DNA from: Cladorhizidae sp. MBARI D1340-BT2
Taxonomy: Eukaryota; Porifera; Demospongiae; Poecilosclerida; Cladorhizidae
Direction: 5' to 3'
Assembly: GCA_028752905.1 (NCBI GenBank)
Contig: JAQNBH010000010.1
Span: 23,806,244 to 23,870,243, forward strand
Length of the DNA stretch: 64,000 nucleotides
Below, piece after piece: positions 1 to 12,400 of the stretch (position 1 is the first letter of the stretch; each line of letters opens with the position of its first letter). The notes beneath the pieces were generated by a model that worked only from the letters and a program-made list of their open reading frames with translations, made no database searches and was not told where the DNA came from. The position numbers and the translations under genes were made by a program.

Positions 1-2182
1 TGGCTGGGCATTTTGGGGCACACCTGATTGCATCAGACATGATGGCTAGGTATGAGAAGGGCAACAACGGAAGCCAGTTCTTGGTATATAGAGTAATAGC
101 ATAAAGCAGTGGTCATCAAAAATTCCAGGCATATTCCGGGAGAAGTTAGGGGTGCAGCCAATCCGGGAGGGGCCCAGTCCACTCACTGGATAAACAGCCA
201 TAATATCAACTGACATAAAATGAACAAATGATTATTTTGTATTGGGATACTCAATATTCTCCATGGTCCACACTAAACCAGCTATATTCTTTATTCTTGC
301 TGACTTACATGCTTCTTGCAGTCTGTTGATCCAACCACTTCCTAGAATATTTTTGTTGTAGACCACTATGCTTTTATTCCCTACATTTCAGATCTGGTGG
401 TCATATGAGTATAGATGGAAGACTGTCTTGACACTTTGGTCAACATTCTCTTGTGAGGTACCCTCCCAGCTCCCTCAGTAATCCGAACCATATGGTTCTA
501 CAATCCTTTTCTAGCCTTGCTTCTCATCCACAATTTTTTCCAGGTTCTATTCTCTTGTCCAATTCATAGCAACAGCTCTTAATTGGGCATTCTCTATTAA
601 GCTGAAATCGGTAATGGTCTTCAATATTATAAACACCCTTGTGCATATAATATCGAGTCTGGCTCAGTGAAGTCAGCAACCAGCAGCATGCTTTTTGGAT
701 TTTCCTACCAAGAAGTGATCACTCTTTCTTGTGACAATAATTAATAGCATAGGCCTACAACAAAACCAGATAACTACTTACAATGAATATGTATCAATTG
801 GTTTCCTCAGAAGTCTTCTCCTGTGATCATGATAATAATTAACAGCACAGAACTGAGCTAAAGTTTATATACTTTCATTAGATAATATCATAACATACAA
901 TTCACACTACATAACATAAACTGCATCCAGATCTGACTGGCAATAGGGCACACCACCTGTGCCATGATTTTGATTGCAAGAACTGCAAAAATGTGAACTC
1001 AAAATAACAAGCCGGACTATGAATAAACATCCCAGTTCACACTTCAAAAGACGATAGCACATGGACCCATGACAGGTTTACGGTGTTACAGGCATGTGCT
1101 TCGATGAATTTGAAGGAGGCACCAAAAAGGCAAGATTGGGAACAGGATGCTTGTTCAAAATTACACCATTTGCAAGAAAAGTGAACAGATCAGCCCAGTG
1201 GTAAGATACACTGACATATTGGTCTGTGGGCTGGTACTTTTTATTCTTTTATGCGTGCTTTTTATTTCCACAGTCCACACCTGACTGCAGCAAACTGCGA
1301 TTTGATTTATTTTTTTAAGAAATAGGATGTGCATTTATTAGAAAATTAGAAGCACCATTTAATGAGGTTAAAGGGCAACCCTGCTTACATGACACTTTTG
1401 CCCTGATAATGCCTGTAAGTTTTTGTTTGGATTATTTCTCCAGTGTTCAGTGGTGGGTGCACTCCAAATGGCATTCATTGCATGTGTCTTCAATTGTGTT
1501 ACAGATGACAATTGATTGACCAAGCCAATAGCTGTTTGCATCGACTCTCCAGTGCCTAAAAACCTAAGGGTTACAGCTAACCATTTATCTACTGATACTA
1601 GGTTTCTGAAATTAGTGTACTGACAGGAGTTATGTGGGCCAACTAACCTTAGTAAATGATTGAATATCTGGGTGGATTTATACTAAAGTAGCTACATGAA
1701 ATAGCTATAGTAGTATGACAGTCTATTTCCTGAATAAGTGTATAATATTCGCCTCTTTTCTCCCTTGCTAAGTTTATTTTTTTCACCCATATTCTCTTTT
1801 TCCTAGCAAGTTGTTTTCTAACCAGCAGCAACAGTAATAAATACCCCTTTTCAAAAAAATTTAACAGAATGCTAGTAACATTGTGAATAGCTTTACAATA
1901 TAATGTCACATTATGTTATTCGATGTTATGTTATGTTATGGAAGCAGTATGAATTCACCTTAAGTCACCAGCTGCACTTTTTCGTATGAAGAAGCGATCA
2001 CTTGGTTTCCTCAGCAGTTTAACCTTGTGACAATAGTTGATAGCATAAACCTTCAAACCAAAAAGCTAGGTAACTCTTTATGATGAATGTAACTATGTGT
2101 AATATATAAATGAATATGTACACATATGTCTGCTTTAGTGATAAACATAGTAAATAGTAACATCTATGATTGGCTACTTATG
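1..2182. other. No gene recognised; dispersed repeat pair
   Basis: AT-rich sequence without a supportable exon. Two diverged copies of one repeat are visible near 700-790 and 1985-2075. Both contain 'TTGTGACAATA' followed by 'ATAGCATA' and a 'TTTCCTCAG' block, which points to an old interspersed element. A short ATGTT tandem run lies at 1911-1940. Confidence 0.5.
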
Positions 2183-2785
2183 TTACACTGAGTAACATCC
2201 TGTAAGTGGCTCAGCTGTAAAGAAACAAGACAAAAAAATTGTTTATAAGGGCTGCTCGACTACAAGACTGAAATGTGGTGTTACACTGAGTAACTCCTTG
2301 TAAGTGGCTGCTCGACTAAAAAAACAAGACAAAAATTGTGGTGTTATACTGAGTAACTCCTTGTAAGTGGCTGCTTGACTATAAAAAAACAAGACAAATA
2401 ATGTGGTGTTTACACTGAGTAACTCTTTGTAAGTGGCTGCTTGACTATTAAGAAGCAAGACAAAAATGTGGTGTTACACTAAGAAACTCCTTGTAAGTGG
2501 CTACTCAACTATAAAGAAACAAGACAAAAAATGTGGTGTTACACTGAGTAACTCGTAAGTGGCTGCTTGACTATTAAGAAACAAGACAAAAAATGTGGTG
2601 TTACACTGAATGGCTCCTTGTAAGTGGCTGTTCGACCAGAAACAAGACCAAAAAATGTGGTGTTACACTGAGTAACTCCTTGTAGGTGGCTGCTCGACTA
2701 TAAAGAAACAAGACAAAAATGTGGTGTTACACTTAGTAACTCCTTGTAAGTGGCTGCTCAATTATAAAGAAACAAGACAAAAAAT
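2183..2785. repeat. Minisatellite, about 63-bp unit
   Basis: About nine to ten head-to-tail copies. Each contains TGTGGTGTTACACTGAGTAA, a GTAAGTGGCTGCTCGACTA block and AAACAAGACAAAAA. Copies differ by substitutions and small indels. Short reading frames across it are repeat artefacts. Confidence 0.9.
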
Positions 2786-3630
2786 ATTTTATTTTAAAAC
2801 GTAAATGTTAATATACACTATGAACACTATGAACAACAAATATAATATTGTTGGCCTTGTAATGGGTCCTGTATATGCTTGTAATCTACACTGGTAAATT
2901 CTTGTTTCATTTGTTTTTGGCAGACCATTTAATTATATATCTCTGATGTCACAGAACTGCTAAAAGTAGGGGGGTGCCAACTCTTACCTTACAAGGTAGC
3001 GGGAATCTTCCCAAACTTCACCACAACTGTGAGCACAACCCCAACTTTTTCATGAGTCACCTTATTTTCTCTGCTAAAGTCTACCCACACTCAGCTGCAT
3101 CCATGCTGTACACAGATTTTCTCCTTTGCTCAGCTCAATTATTGTTGCGTTTGGATTTTACCTTTATATATATGTAGAAGTCTCCAGAACATTTTTGTGC
3201 ATTGCTCTACACTCTCAACCTCAATTCCTTGCTCAGGCGCATGCACCAGATCAAGTTGATGTTTTCATCTAGTTACACTATTCCATTTCTATCACATAGT
3301 TAAAAAGTAACTACCAGTATATCCAAAATGATGTCCCTGGAAAGCTTTAGATAAAGGGTATTATCTTGAATTTTTCTCTGCACATTCACCAAATTCTCTT
3401 CTGAGGTATGCACTTGACCTTCCACTGTTAGCTAAAGCCAGCTCAGATGCCAGCAGCCAACATGCAATTGAGCTATGCTGTGCCCACTCTCAAGTACATG
3501 CTGCAGCTACTGCCTAAAAATGTGTTTATGGGAAATGTGTGGATGTTGGAAGCTTAGAAAAGTGGTGGTATCCTAGTAATCCCCTTATATGTAGTCATCT
3601 GGTATAATTATACTACTAAACTGCATGATA
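2786..3630. other. Non-coding stretch, nothing recognised
   Basis: AT-rich unique-looking sequence between the 63-bp array and the trinucleotide tract. No exon with family similarity was seen on either strand. Confidence 0.4.
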
Positions 3631-3840
3631 GTTGTTTTTGTTGTTGTTGTTGTCGTTGTTTTTGTTAGTAGTAGTAGTATTAATAGTAGTAGTAGTAATA
3701 ATAGTAGTAGTAGTAGTAGTAGTAGTAATAGTAGTAGTGGTAGTAGTAGTAGTACATAGTTTTGTTGTTGTTGTTGTTACTGCTATTATTATTATTATTT
3801 TTTATTACTATTATTATTATTACTATTATTATTATTATAT
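3631..3840. repeat. Compound trinucleotide microsatellite (GTT/TAG/ATT)
   Basis: Runs of GTT, then TAG with TAA interruptions, then GTT again, then ATT. It generates a spurious poly-Val/poly-Tyr reading frame. Confidence 0.95.
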
Positions 3841-3924
3841 ATTACACATATGATAAACAGGCAATATCAAGTCCATTCACACCTAATTAAGTCATGTGAA
3901 TTATAATTAATTATGATAATTATA

Positions 3925-6380
3925 AAAAATAGTCAGACGTTTCCTGCACCTGAGATGTTCCCAGCACAGCAGCAGCGTTTCCGTGCTGTATTGCTACTGA
4001 CAACCATTGGAGCAAGTAGAAATGGGCCTTAGCCTCCCTAGTTTCCTCTTTAATTTTCCCGCCTAATAAAGGACATGGCCTCATCACCAAATACACCCGT
4101 GGTCTCGAAGCCCAGAGGAACGAAATAGTGGGTGTCTCTGATTGAACGATACTTTTTTTTCCAGGAATTCAGCTCTGTTGGCAACCGTTCCGGGATCTCC
4201 AGACCTCAAATCCGCATAAGAGGGAGCAAACATGTCTGAACATGTGGCATCCCAAACCAGAACCGTCCCATTCCTCCAACGCACAACTGTGGCACCATCA
4301 GGACATTTGCCATCATCACGATCCAAGCCTACTGGTTCCAGGTGAGAGGGGATTTTGGTGGAACATAGAGATTGACTTGATTATAATAGCAGCGTGTCAA
4401 GAGTGGTGACCCTGACTATTTCTGCAATTGAGTCCATGAGTACCCTGCTGGTCAACTGGATCTCCACACTGAAGACACAGGTGAGGACTACAAAGAGGTA
4501 CACCAAGACTAAGACCAGTGGCAACACGAATCACATTGTCATCCATCCTCAAACCAACTGCAGACATAGTGAGGGCATGGAGCCAGGCACCTGCTTCACT
4601 CTTGGTAGTCTCTAACACGAGCACATGCAGTATCATCCTGTGCTCCTTCCACAAGCTTGTTTAGGCAGGCTTTCACATGCAGAGTGTCCCAAAACTTTTG
4701 GGAAAAGGATGACTCATCTGAGGGAGCGGGAACATTTATGACTTTGCTCCACACCTCCATACCAACTGAAAAGCAGGATCACTACAGCCCTCAAATCTAC
4801 TGGGCAAGATTCGGTGAACTAGATCGAGAACCCGAAACGGATGCCAGGAAAGCCGATGGAGCCAACATGACAGCACTTCTGATCCCAAGGCCAACAAATT
4901 TGACTGGCAAAGAGGCCTGTAGCCAAGTATCACTGTGCGATGGGATGCTAACATTGGATGGCACGCTGAACAGAGTCAAATTCTTTGAGCTATAACGGAG
5001 AAGAAAACCAGGGAGAAGTGCGGAGATTGTATAATAACTTTGGCATGGAGAAGGCATGATGGAGGAGACACAAAGCATTGTGTGAATAAAGATGGCTTAG
5101 CCTGCTACACAGAGCTCCAAGAGTTTAGTCCTGGACTCAATACATCTCTCAATGCCTTCCAGACCACCAATGGGAGAGCCTAGTAGAGTGGCAACTTCAG
5201 GGTTTACCACTAGAATACCTGGGACAGCACATAAGAATTCTCCTATAGCAACCGGATGATCTCACACTTGCTTCGGTTCAACTGTAAACCCACTCTCCCA
5301 GCCTCATGTTCTATGCTACGAAAATCATCAACGACACCTGACACCAAACAACCCAGAGTTCCGTCATCCTGGTAAAACATATTGAACTCGGACTTTAAAT
5401 GCCTCAAGAAACTGTGAACAGTTAGACAGAAAATAAGTGGGCCCAATGGATCTCCCTGTTGAACTCCTACCACAGAATCAATAATGTCCACTTCCAAAGA
5501 AAAGAGAGGAGGGCGAGCTGTAAACAGAGTGCACATAGGTGTAAATTTCAGGTGCAAATTCCTCAGTAGCTGCCAGCATTTTATCCCGATGGATGGAGTT
5601 GAATGCATTATGAAAGTCAAGTTTAAGCAGATCATTGCCCGGTTGAAGGGACTGGAGATAAACTCTGGCTGCATGGACCGTAGCTTCTGCACCGAGCTTA
5701 GTACCATAACCAAGCTGAGAAGGTTCACTCACAGCCTCTTTCAACATAATGCTAGAAACCTTGGCAATTAAGCATCTCAGCATGCAACCGACTATGGGCC
5801 TCACCCCCATCCTTCTTATTGAGGGCAACTATGGAGGCACCCCAAAAAATGTCGCACAGGAAAGGGAGTTCTACCTGCAAGAACCTGATTTGCAAATGAT
5901 GTCAAAACTTTAATCAGGTTCACGCTATTACATGTACTTTGAGATGAATCTATGATTAGGTCCTTTAGATGCTGCAGTCGGGACCCCCAGCGGACCCACA
6001 AGGAAATGATCGAATAGCCTTTACGATCAGCTTCTCAGAAACTTGAAAACAGACACTTTCTTCAAAGACTGGAGGGGGGGGCAGAGATGTATTTTGGTCA
6101 GGTGAGGGATGCTTGTCTTTGACCCTGTTGAGTGTGTTCTCATCAAAATTTGCTAGAGAATCTCTCAGAGCTTGCAAGACGGTCCCTTGAAATCACCCTC
6201 CTCCAATTTGGATGAAACAGTCTTGCAAAGCAGATCCAAGGGATTTTTATTAAAATGGGCTTTCTTATTCCCTGGGACACAAGTCTGAGATGGGTGTGTG
6301 TTGGAAAGAGAAGAGCTAGTCGAGGGGAAAGTACACAACAACAACATGACTACTAATGAAAGTATACAAGACCACAACAG
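3925..6380 (-). pseudogene. Non-LTR-type retroelement remnant: reverse transcriptase plus CCHC and restriction-like endonuclease-like C-terminus
   Basis: On the minus strand, a linker with SFPCGSAGGPD near 5975-6000 leads into RT motifs. Motif A is LKLDFHNAFN (about 5.61 kb), motif B is GVQQGDPLGPLIF (about 5.44 kb) and the catalytic box is FYQDDG (about 5.37 kb). A C-terminal region follows: GLGIRSAVMLAPSAFLASVS, then C-x2-C-x9-H-x3-C (4424-4477), then CPDGATVV with VLVWDATC (about 4.25-4.30 kb). A CCHC followed by PD...D resembles the restriction-like endonuclease end of R2-type non-LTR elements (inference). Several frameshifts and stops break it, so it is not intact. The RT assignment is firm; the subfamily is not. 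Confidence 0.85.
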
Positions 6381-6959
6381 AAAGCTAAGCCAGAGCCAGC
6401 GCAGAACAAGCTGGACTGCCTAATAGCTTGCTCTAATATATGATTCATGATCTGATGATTGACCACTATACTTGAGAGTTAAGTACGAAGGCTCGTATGA
6501 AAGCCTAGAGGTGGTAGTGTTGGGCTAACAAGGTTGCTTGTCAGACTCTAAAAGGTGACAGACAAGGGCAAGTTAGTCGGCGCAGCAAGTGCTCGGTGAC
6601 CTTTAGTGAGAAAAGGTTCAACCAGATAGAGGAGCATTGCTGACAGTATGTTTCATCATGAATGAAGGAGTTTATGTGTGAGGCAAGGCTTCTTTTGGGC
6701 CCACCCCTGCTAGGAACTCTTAAACAACAAGGAGCAAATTTAAATAACCTATCCCATTTTTATGAAGATTATCCATATCCAACGCAATATCATTAATGAT
6801 GGCAGTTAACTTCAAGGCTGCTTGGGGGTGAGATTATATTATTATTATTATTTGAACTTTACAACATTGAGCATACAGGCACAAAAACTAGAGAAGAGAG
6901 TGACATGGCAACTGTTCAAGGACAACCACCAACTTTGGTGAAGCCTGTGTAGAGTAAAT

Positions 6960-7400
6960 AAAATAGGAACTATTGTTAAGGATGATGAATTATATAGCAG
7001 GATGAACAAGGACAAATAAAGTGGAAAGTGCAAGGAATATCACAATCAAAGTTAGCTATAAAATGGGTCCAGAGGAAAGTTATGATGCAGTTTTTGATGC
7101 ACGGGTAGGAAAGTGATTCGATGACTGAGGCAAGTGCATTCCAAAGGAGAACGACTCTGTTAAAATGACTGTTGATGCACGTGGTATCCTCTTTATAATC
7201 TTTATCCATGGTGGCTTAGCCTTAAACGGTTCCTCACTATTAAGGTACTCGCTGCTTTGATGTGTTGTTGGAGAAGGTGTAGAGGGAAGTGAAGGTGTAG
7301 AGCGGGAGCCACGGCAGCGATCATCAACTGGACCATGGACATGCAAAACTCCAGCTTGGGTCAGAGGCATAGATCTCCAACAAACAGAGCACAAGGCTTT
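6960..7400 (-). pseudogene. LINE ORF2 C-terminal remnant
   Basis: The minus strand reads SHFNRVVLLWNAL, then SYPCIKNCIITFLWTHF, then DIPCTFHFICPCSSC. The F-x-R-V-x-x-LWN-L signature and a Cys-rich tail are typical of the C-terminus of CR1/L2-like LINE reverse-transcriptase polyproteins. The upstream part (up to about 7394) is in another frame, so a frameshift splits the remnant. No RT core is visible next to it. Confidence 0.75.
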
Positions 7401-9238
7401 CCTCGTGATAGAAGTCGACTGCCCAAATCATAACTATTGCTATCAAGTTATTTTTTATTATGTCAACTGAGAGTTCATTGAGTGTTAATTACTGTTATAT
7501 AGTTTCACACTCTACTGTAGTGTATGTGGTGGCCTTAACATGCTCAGCAGTAATTATACAATATGCCAATGAACAACACTAACTACCTCTCATAAAGCAA
7601 GCAGTTTGCTAGCGAGGTTGATCCCCTGGAGCCAATGATGACCATGGATTTGGTTTCAGAGGTCGTTTTAAACACTGCTATATACTATAAATCAACATTC
7701 TTCTCTTAGGTTCTACTGCACAAGGGAACAAAAATAGAGTGAAGGGAGTAGTCCTCCATGGTAGCTAGAAAAAAAGAGACCCAGAGTAGCCTGGTGGATA
7801 TATTTGTGGAGGGACTACTTGCTATGTTTGAGCTCGCATCAGTTTACAGCAGTAGTGACTAACTTCTTTACCGTTTATTTTCTTAATTTATCTTTCGCAC
7901 TCCTTTTGTCTGACTTTGGCAAAAAAAATTTGGCCCAGACGGCCTACACTATTGAGTTTTAAAGGCATTCTGCACTGTAGTGATAACTATAGCACAAATA
8001 GATTATGAATGATTTACTCATTCTCTTCTTTGTTTGGAGGAAAAATCAACAGAAAGAGAATATTCCTGATGAAAGCTATATAGAGCATCTTGCAGAAACA
8101 TCAAGTAAGTAAATTTCAAGTTGATTATTGAGAAGGTCATTATTGTATGTCCTTTTTTCAGTTCTGAGAATGACAATGGGGACTGGAGAGTTAAATTGTC
8201 CCTCCTTAGGAATTCCAGTTCATTCATCATTATCTTGCAGTCATTCACCAAGTCATCACTTGTTTGTGACACTTAGTCAACAAGTTCTCCCGTCACTTGG
8301 CTTTGCACTTCCGGCATTCCATGGTTGTCATCCCTCTCTAGCTCTTTGCAACCATCAGCTGCTGTTGTTCTCCTCTGATGTGGTTCTAAATAAATGCATT
8401 TCCCTTTGTTTGGTATTTATTGGGAAGTCTATCCCTTTTTTTACTAAGCACGTAATAAGTTCATCAAATCATAGAGAACCACTGGGCTTGTCACCATTCT
8501 AAATAGAGAAGCCACACAAATATCAGAGATAACATGTTTGGAGCAACTAAGTGAGAATTTTCCTTGTCAAACCTTTTCTGTTTGTTTACTATCTAAGCAT
8601 TATACACTTTATGGACACTTCTTTAACTTGATTAACCTGATTTACGAGTTAATCAAGTTAAAGAATTGTCCACAAAGGATGGTGAAATTTGCTGTCTTTT
8701 AGAGGTGCCTTCAATTAAAGAGACAGCATCCTACCCCCCTGAGATGGTTCACCTGCCAGCCAGCTATTTGCAAGTCAATTCAAATAGCCAGCCTTGCACC
8801 AATTACCAAATAAGGACATCAATTACATCTACCAATCAAATGCACTAATTTAAGTACTTTAATTACTTCCTGTGCTAACTCTCAATAGTTCACTTTCGTT
8901 CTCACCTGAGTTATGTCAGGGTATTGCCTTCTTCTCAAAAGCCTATTTTATTCCTAATGATTAATTAAGACAAACTTGTAGATGCGATATCCATATATAA
9001 CACTCTTCAAGATTTGATTATGCCTGTGCATGGGTAAGGCTTATTTTAAATAGCTGCTCTTATTTTCAGCACACTGTACCTATTTTCTTACCGATTGGTG
9101 CTGTAGGCACCTTGTTTATTAAGGTTACAAAAGAGAAATGAATTAATAGAATATTGATGATTTTGTATGTGATTATGTTAAAGTTAATAATAAAAAAAGA
9201 TTTTTTACAATTTACATCCTGACAGAGCTCCTGTTAAC
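7401..9238. other. Non-coding; foldback hairpin and repeat fragments
   Basis: No Calx-beta exon of the minus gene was found here. A fragment of the 'GATTATTGAGAAGG' repeat family lies at 8100-8146. An imperfect hairpin lies at 8607-8677 (arms of about 30 nt around a roughly 11-nt loop). Confidence 0.45.
8607..8677. repeat. Imperfect inverted repeat (hairpin)
   Basis: CTTTAACTTGATTAAC on the left pairs with GTTAATCAAGTTAAAG on the right. Outer sequence TATGGACA pairs with TGTCCACA, with a few mismatches. This could be a short foldback transposon. Confidence 0.8.
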
Positions 9239-9439
9239 CATCATTGTCCAAGATATTAATCACTGTTGAATCTGGGTTCAGCATCACAACATTGGAGTTC
9301 TCGAAGGTTGTGATGTTGTAAAAGAATTCTTCATCACTTTCAAGGTTATCATCATCGAGAATGGGTATTGATACATTGGAGAATGTCATGCCTTCAGAAA
9401 ATATCAAAACTAGTGTCTTTCCTGTGTAGTCCGATCCAT
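9239..9439 (-). CDS. Minus gene exon 11: Calx-beta C-terminal half (paralog of plus exon 11)
   Basis: This 201 nt exon begins DGSDYTGKTLVLIFSEGM, has SIPILDDDNLESDEEFF and ends VINILDNDG. The donor is GTTAAC, unusual at +3. It is separated from exon 10 by a 3.9 kb intron containing the 45-bp array. It is the last exon of this gene that I can identify. Confidence 0.9.
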
Positions 9440-12400
9440 CTGTAGTGACAATATATATATATAATATAATAATTATTATTATGCAGGATGACAAAATTAT
9501 TTACATAAGCATAATTATAATTATATATATAGATTGGAACAAAAAATGATTTAGACCACAAAACCTATATCTTTAAAAATAATGAACAACATAATGATAT
9601 TTGGTGCATTTAAAATAAAATAAATTTATAAGTAAAGATCCTCTAAAAGCTTGTACTTTCCAATTATAAATTCTTGTTTTGGAAGACTATTTTTTTGACA
9701 AGTCATGTACAAAGACAAAAATATTATACATATCACATGTTTAAAAAGAGAAAACTTAATTAATTTAACTCTATTTAAAATCGTACCCAGTACACATTGA
9801 TTTTAAAAGGTAAAGGATCATCTAAGTGCTGGTGTTCTACAGTACAGTCCTTTCTTGCTTGCTTTTTTTAACAGGCCAATCCATGTTTGTTCTAAAACAT
9901 TTTTCTCTTGTTTCAAGTTAGTTTGGTTTGTGTGTGCAGTGGCGGACTATACATGTGTGGCTGCAGGGTTTCCAAGGCTTTTAAACACTTTCTATAGTAC
10001 TATTATTGTTGTACACACTAGGCATATCAACACCTGCCATGTTTTGTTGCTAATGTTGTACACTAGACATATCAACACATGCCATGTTTTGTTGCTGCTG
10101 TTGTACACTAGACTTATCAAAGCCTGCCATGTTTTGTTGCTACTGTTGCCATGTTTTGTTGCTAGTGTTGTACACTAGGCATATCAACACCTGCCATGTT
10201 TTGTTGCTAGTGTTGTACACTAGACATATCAACACATGCCATGTTTTGTTGCTGCTGTTGTACACTAGACTTATCAAAACCTGCCTTGTTTTGTTGCTAC
10301 TGTTGTACACTAGGCATATCAACACATGCCATGTTTTGTTGCTAGTGTTGTACACTAGACATATCAACACATGCCATGTTTTGTTGCTAGTGTTGTACAC
10401 TAGACATACCAACATGTGCCATGTTTTGTTGCTACTGTTGTACACTTGGCATATCAACACATGCCATGTTTTGTTGCTAGTGTTGTACACTAGGCATATC
10501 AACACGTGCCATATTTTGTTGCTACTGTTGTACACTAGGCATATCAACACATGCCATGTTTTGTTGCTATTGTTGCATACCAACATATGCCATGTTTTGT
10601 TGCTACTGTTGACAGTAGCCAAAGGAATGTAGCCAGATTTGTCAACAGTATGTGACTGCAAGCTGTCAGCTAGCTCACATGCTAGCTGTGGATGAGCTGT
10701 GGATAAAAATGCCATGACCTTTTTGCGTGTTTTTCCATCCTTCTGATTGTGTACCCTGTCATGTCGTGAGACTGGTTCCATGGGGAGCAGCACATGCCTT
10801 TATTGTTTTCACCCAACTGCTCCACTCAGCTTTTCAGGCTTGCATTTGGCAGGATTATAATACATTGGCAATTCAGGTTTATTTCACAAGAGCAAATTGA
10901 TCGTTGAGAAGTCATTATATTCTACTGTCCACTGAGAGTTTATTGGGATCTAAGATAACTAGAAGGTACGTATTAGTGAGAATCTGTAACAGTTATATAG
11001 TCCTAATGTAATGTCACATGATCAAGCATTAGCAGTTCCCAACACAATATATTTTCCATGTGCATGGTATCAAAGTAGGCCCATGATTCCATGCAAAACG
11101 TGCTCATGTGACATCTATTACTCGTTTCTTGGAAATCACCAGTAAAGAGTCGATACTGTCAGGGTAGTTTCATCTGAAACAACCGAAACATGGAGGGGCG
11201 GCTCCAGTGGGCCAATCAGTGTGGAGAACATTATTTAAATGCTGTATGTGGTTAATGAGAAGTGTATATGCATTATTTCTACAACTATGAACAGCATCAG
11301 TGAATGATCATTTAGTGCAATGCTTCGAGTTAAATCATATCAGCATTCCACTATTTCACAAGAAAGACTGAACAATTTGATGAGTATTACATGCACCCTC
11401 GAATAGAATGCACCCTCGATTAGACTGTGCAGCTGGGCAGCTAATAAAATGAATAGAATCCAATGACTTTGTAGGTATGGGTGAATGTAGACAGCAAGTA
11501 TTTGGTAGGTTTTGATCAATATTATGTCAGCAATTGTGTGTGCAATATTACTGTTATAAAAGTCACACCCATACGTCATCCACTTCCTAACCCAACCATC
11601 TCAATTTGTCTTAACTGCCACTAATATAGCTGGTTACATCCCTGATCCATGTAGGTCAGTCAGTTTCAGCCTCCTTCAAGGACTTGGTAACAGTAGAGTG
11701 AGAACTCCACAAACTGATCTGCAGAACTGAGCACAGGTCATTCATCTGCTTATTATATATACGTAGCTTTGACTCAATTCTAATTGTTACTCCACACTCA
11801 ATCCACCGCTATCAAAAGTCTGCATTTCTTCTTTAATTGGCTCCCTCGCCTATGGAACTCTCTGACATGTATTGATCTTAACATGTCATTGTATTAAAAT
11901 TAAATATCTCTTAGAATCATATTTTCATAATCATTTCATTGCAAACTTTGATTCCAATAACGTATGCACTTTCCACTTTCAATGTCCAGTTTAAACTGTT
12001 CTAACGCTCTTTTCCCTTGTAATTTCAAGCCATTATATTGGCTACTAGTTAATTTCTAGTAGTAGACCATCAGTACAAAGCTAGATCCTCATATAACTGT
12101 CACCTCATCTGTAACTCATGTGTACTGTAAAGTGTTAATAATAATAATAATAAAATAATAATTGAGCAAGCTCGATTGCATCATTGACAACCACTGCTCT
12201 TTACTGCAATCAAGAAACGAGTTGTCATGGACACGCATTGGAACATTTGGAGTCTTCTGCTCAAGTTCTTATGAATGGACCAATCAGACACAAGTTACAC
12301 ATACAGATAGAACATAGATCCTTTAAGATGAAATTCAAGAATTATTTTACACATTCTATGGCTACTATAGCTGCTGGTCCACTATCTTTGCAAATGATTC

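Noticed and set aside
3632..3853. Poly-Val/Tyr frame
   Set aside because: Compound trinucleotide microsatellite.
5484..5771. 95-codon plus-strand frame at 5.5 kb
   Set aside because: Antisense shadow of the minus-strand reverse transcriptase, whose motifs are unambiguous.
8018..8272. 84-codon minus frame with a charged, coiled-coil-like start
   Set aside because: Half of it overlaps a copy of the foldback repeat family. No splice sites or paralog support.
10084..10793. Long open frames on both strands (182 and 217 codons) over the 45-bp array
   Set aside because: The unit is 45 bp, a multiple of three, so any stop-free unit stays open in that frame. The peptides are simple 15-residue repeats with no domain, and both strands are open.
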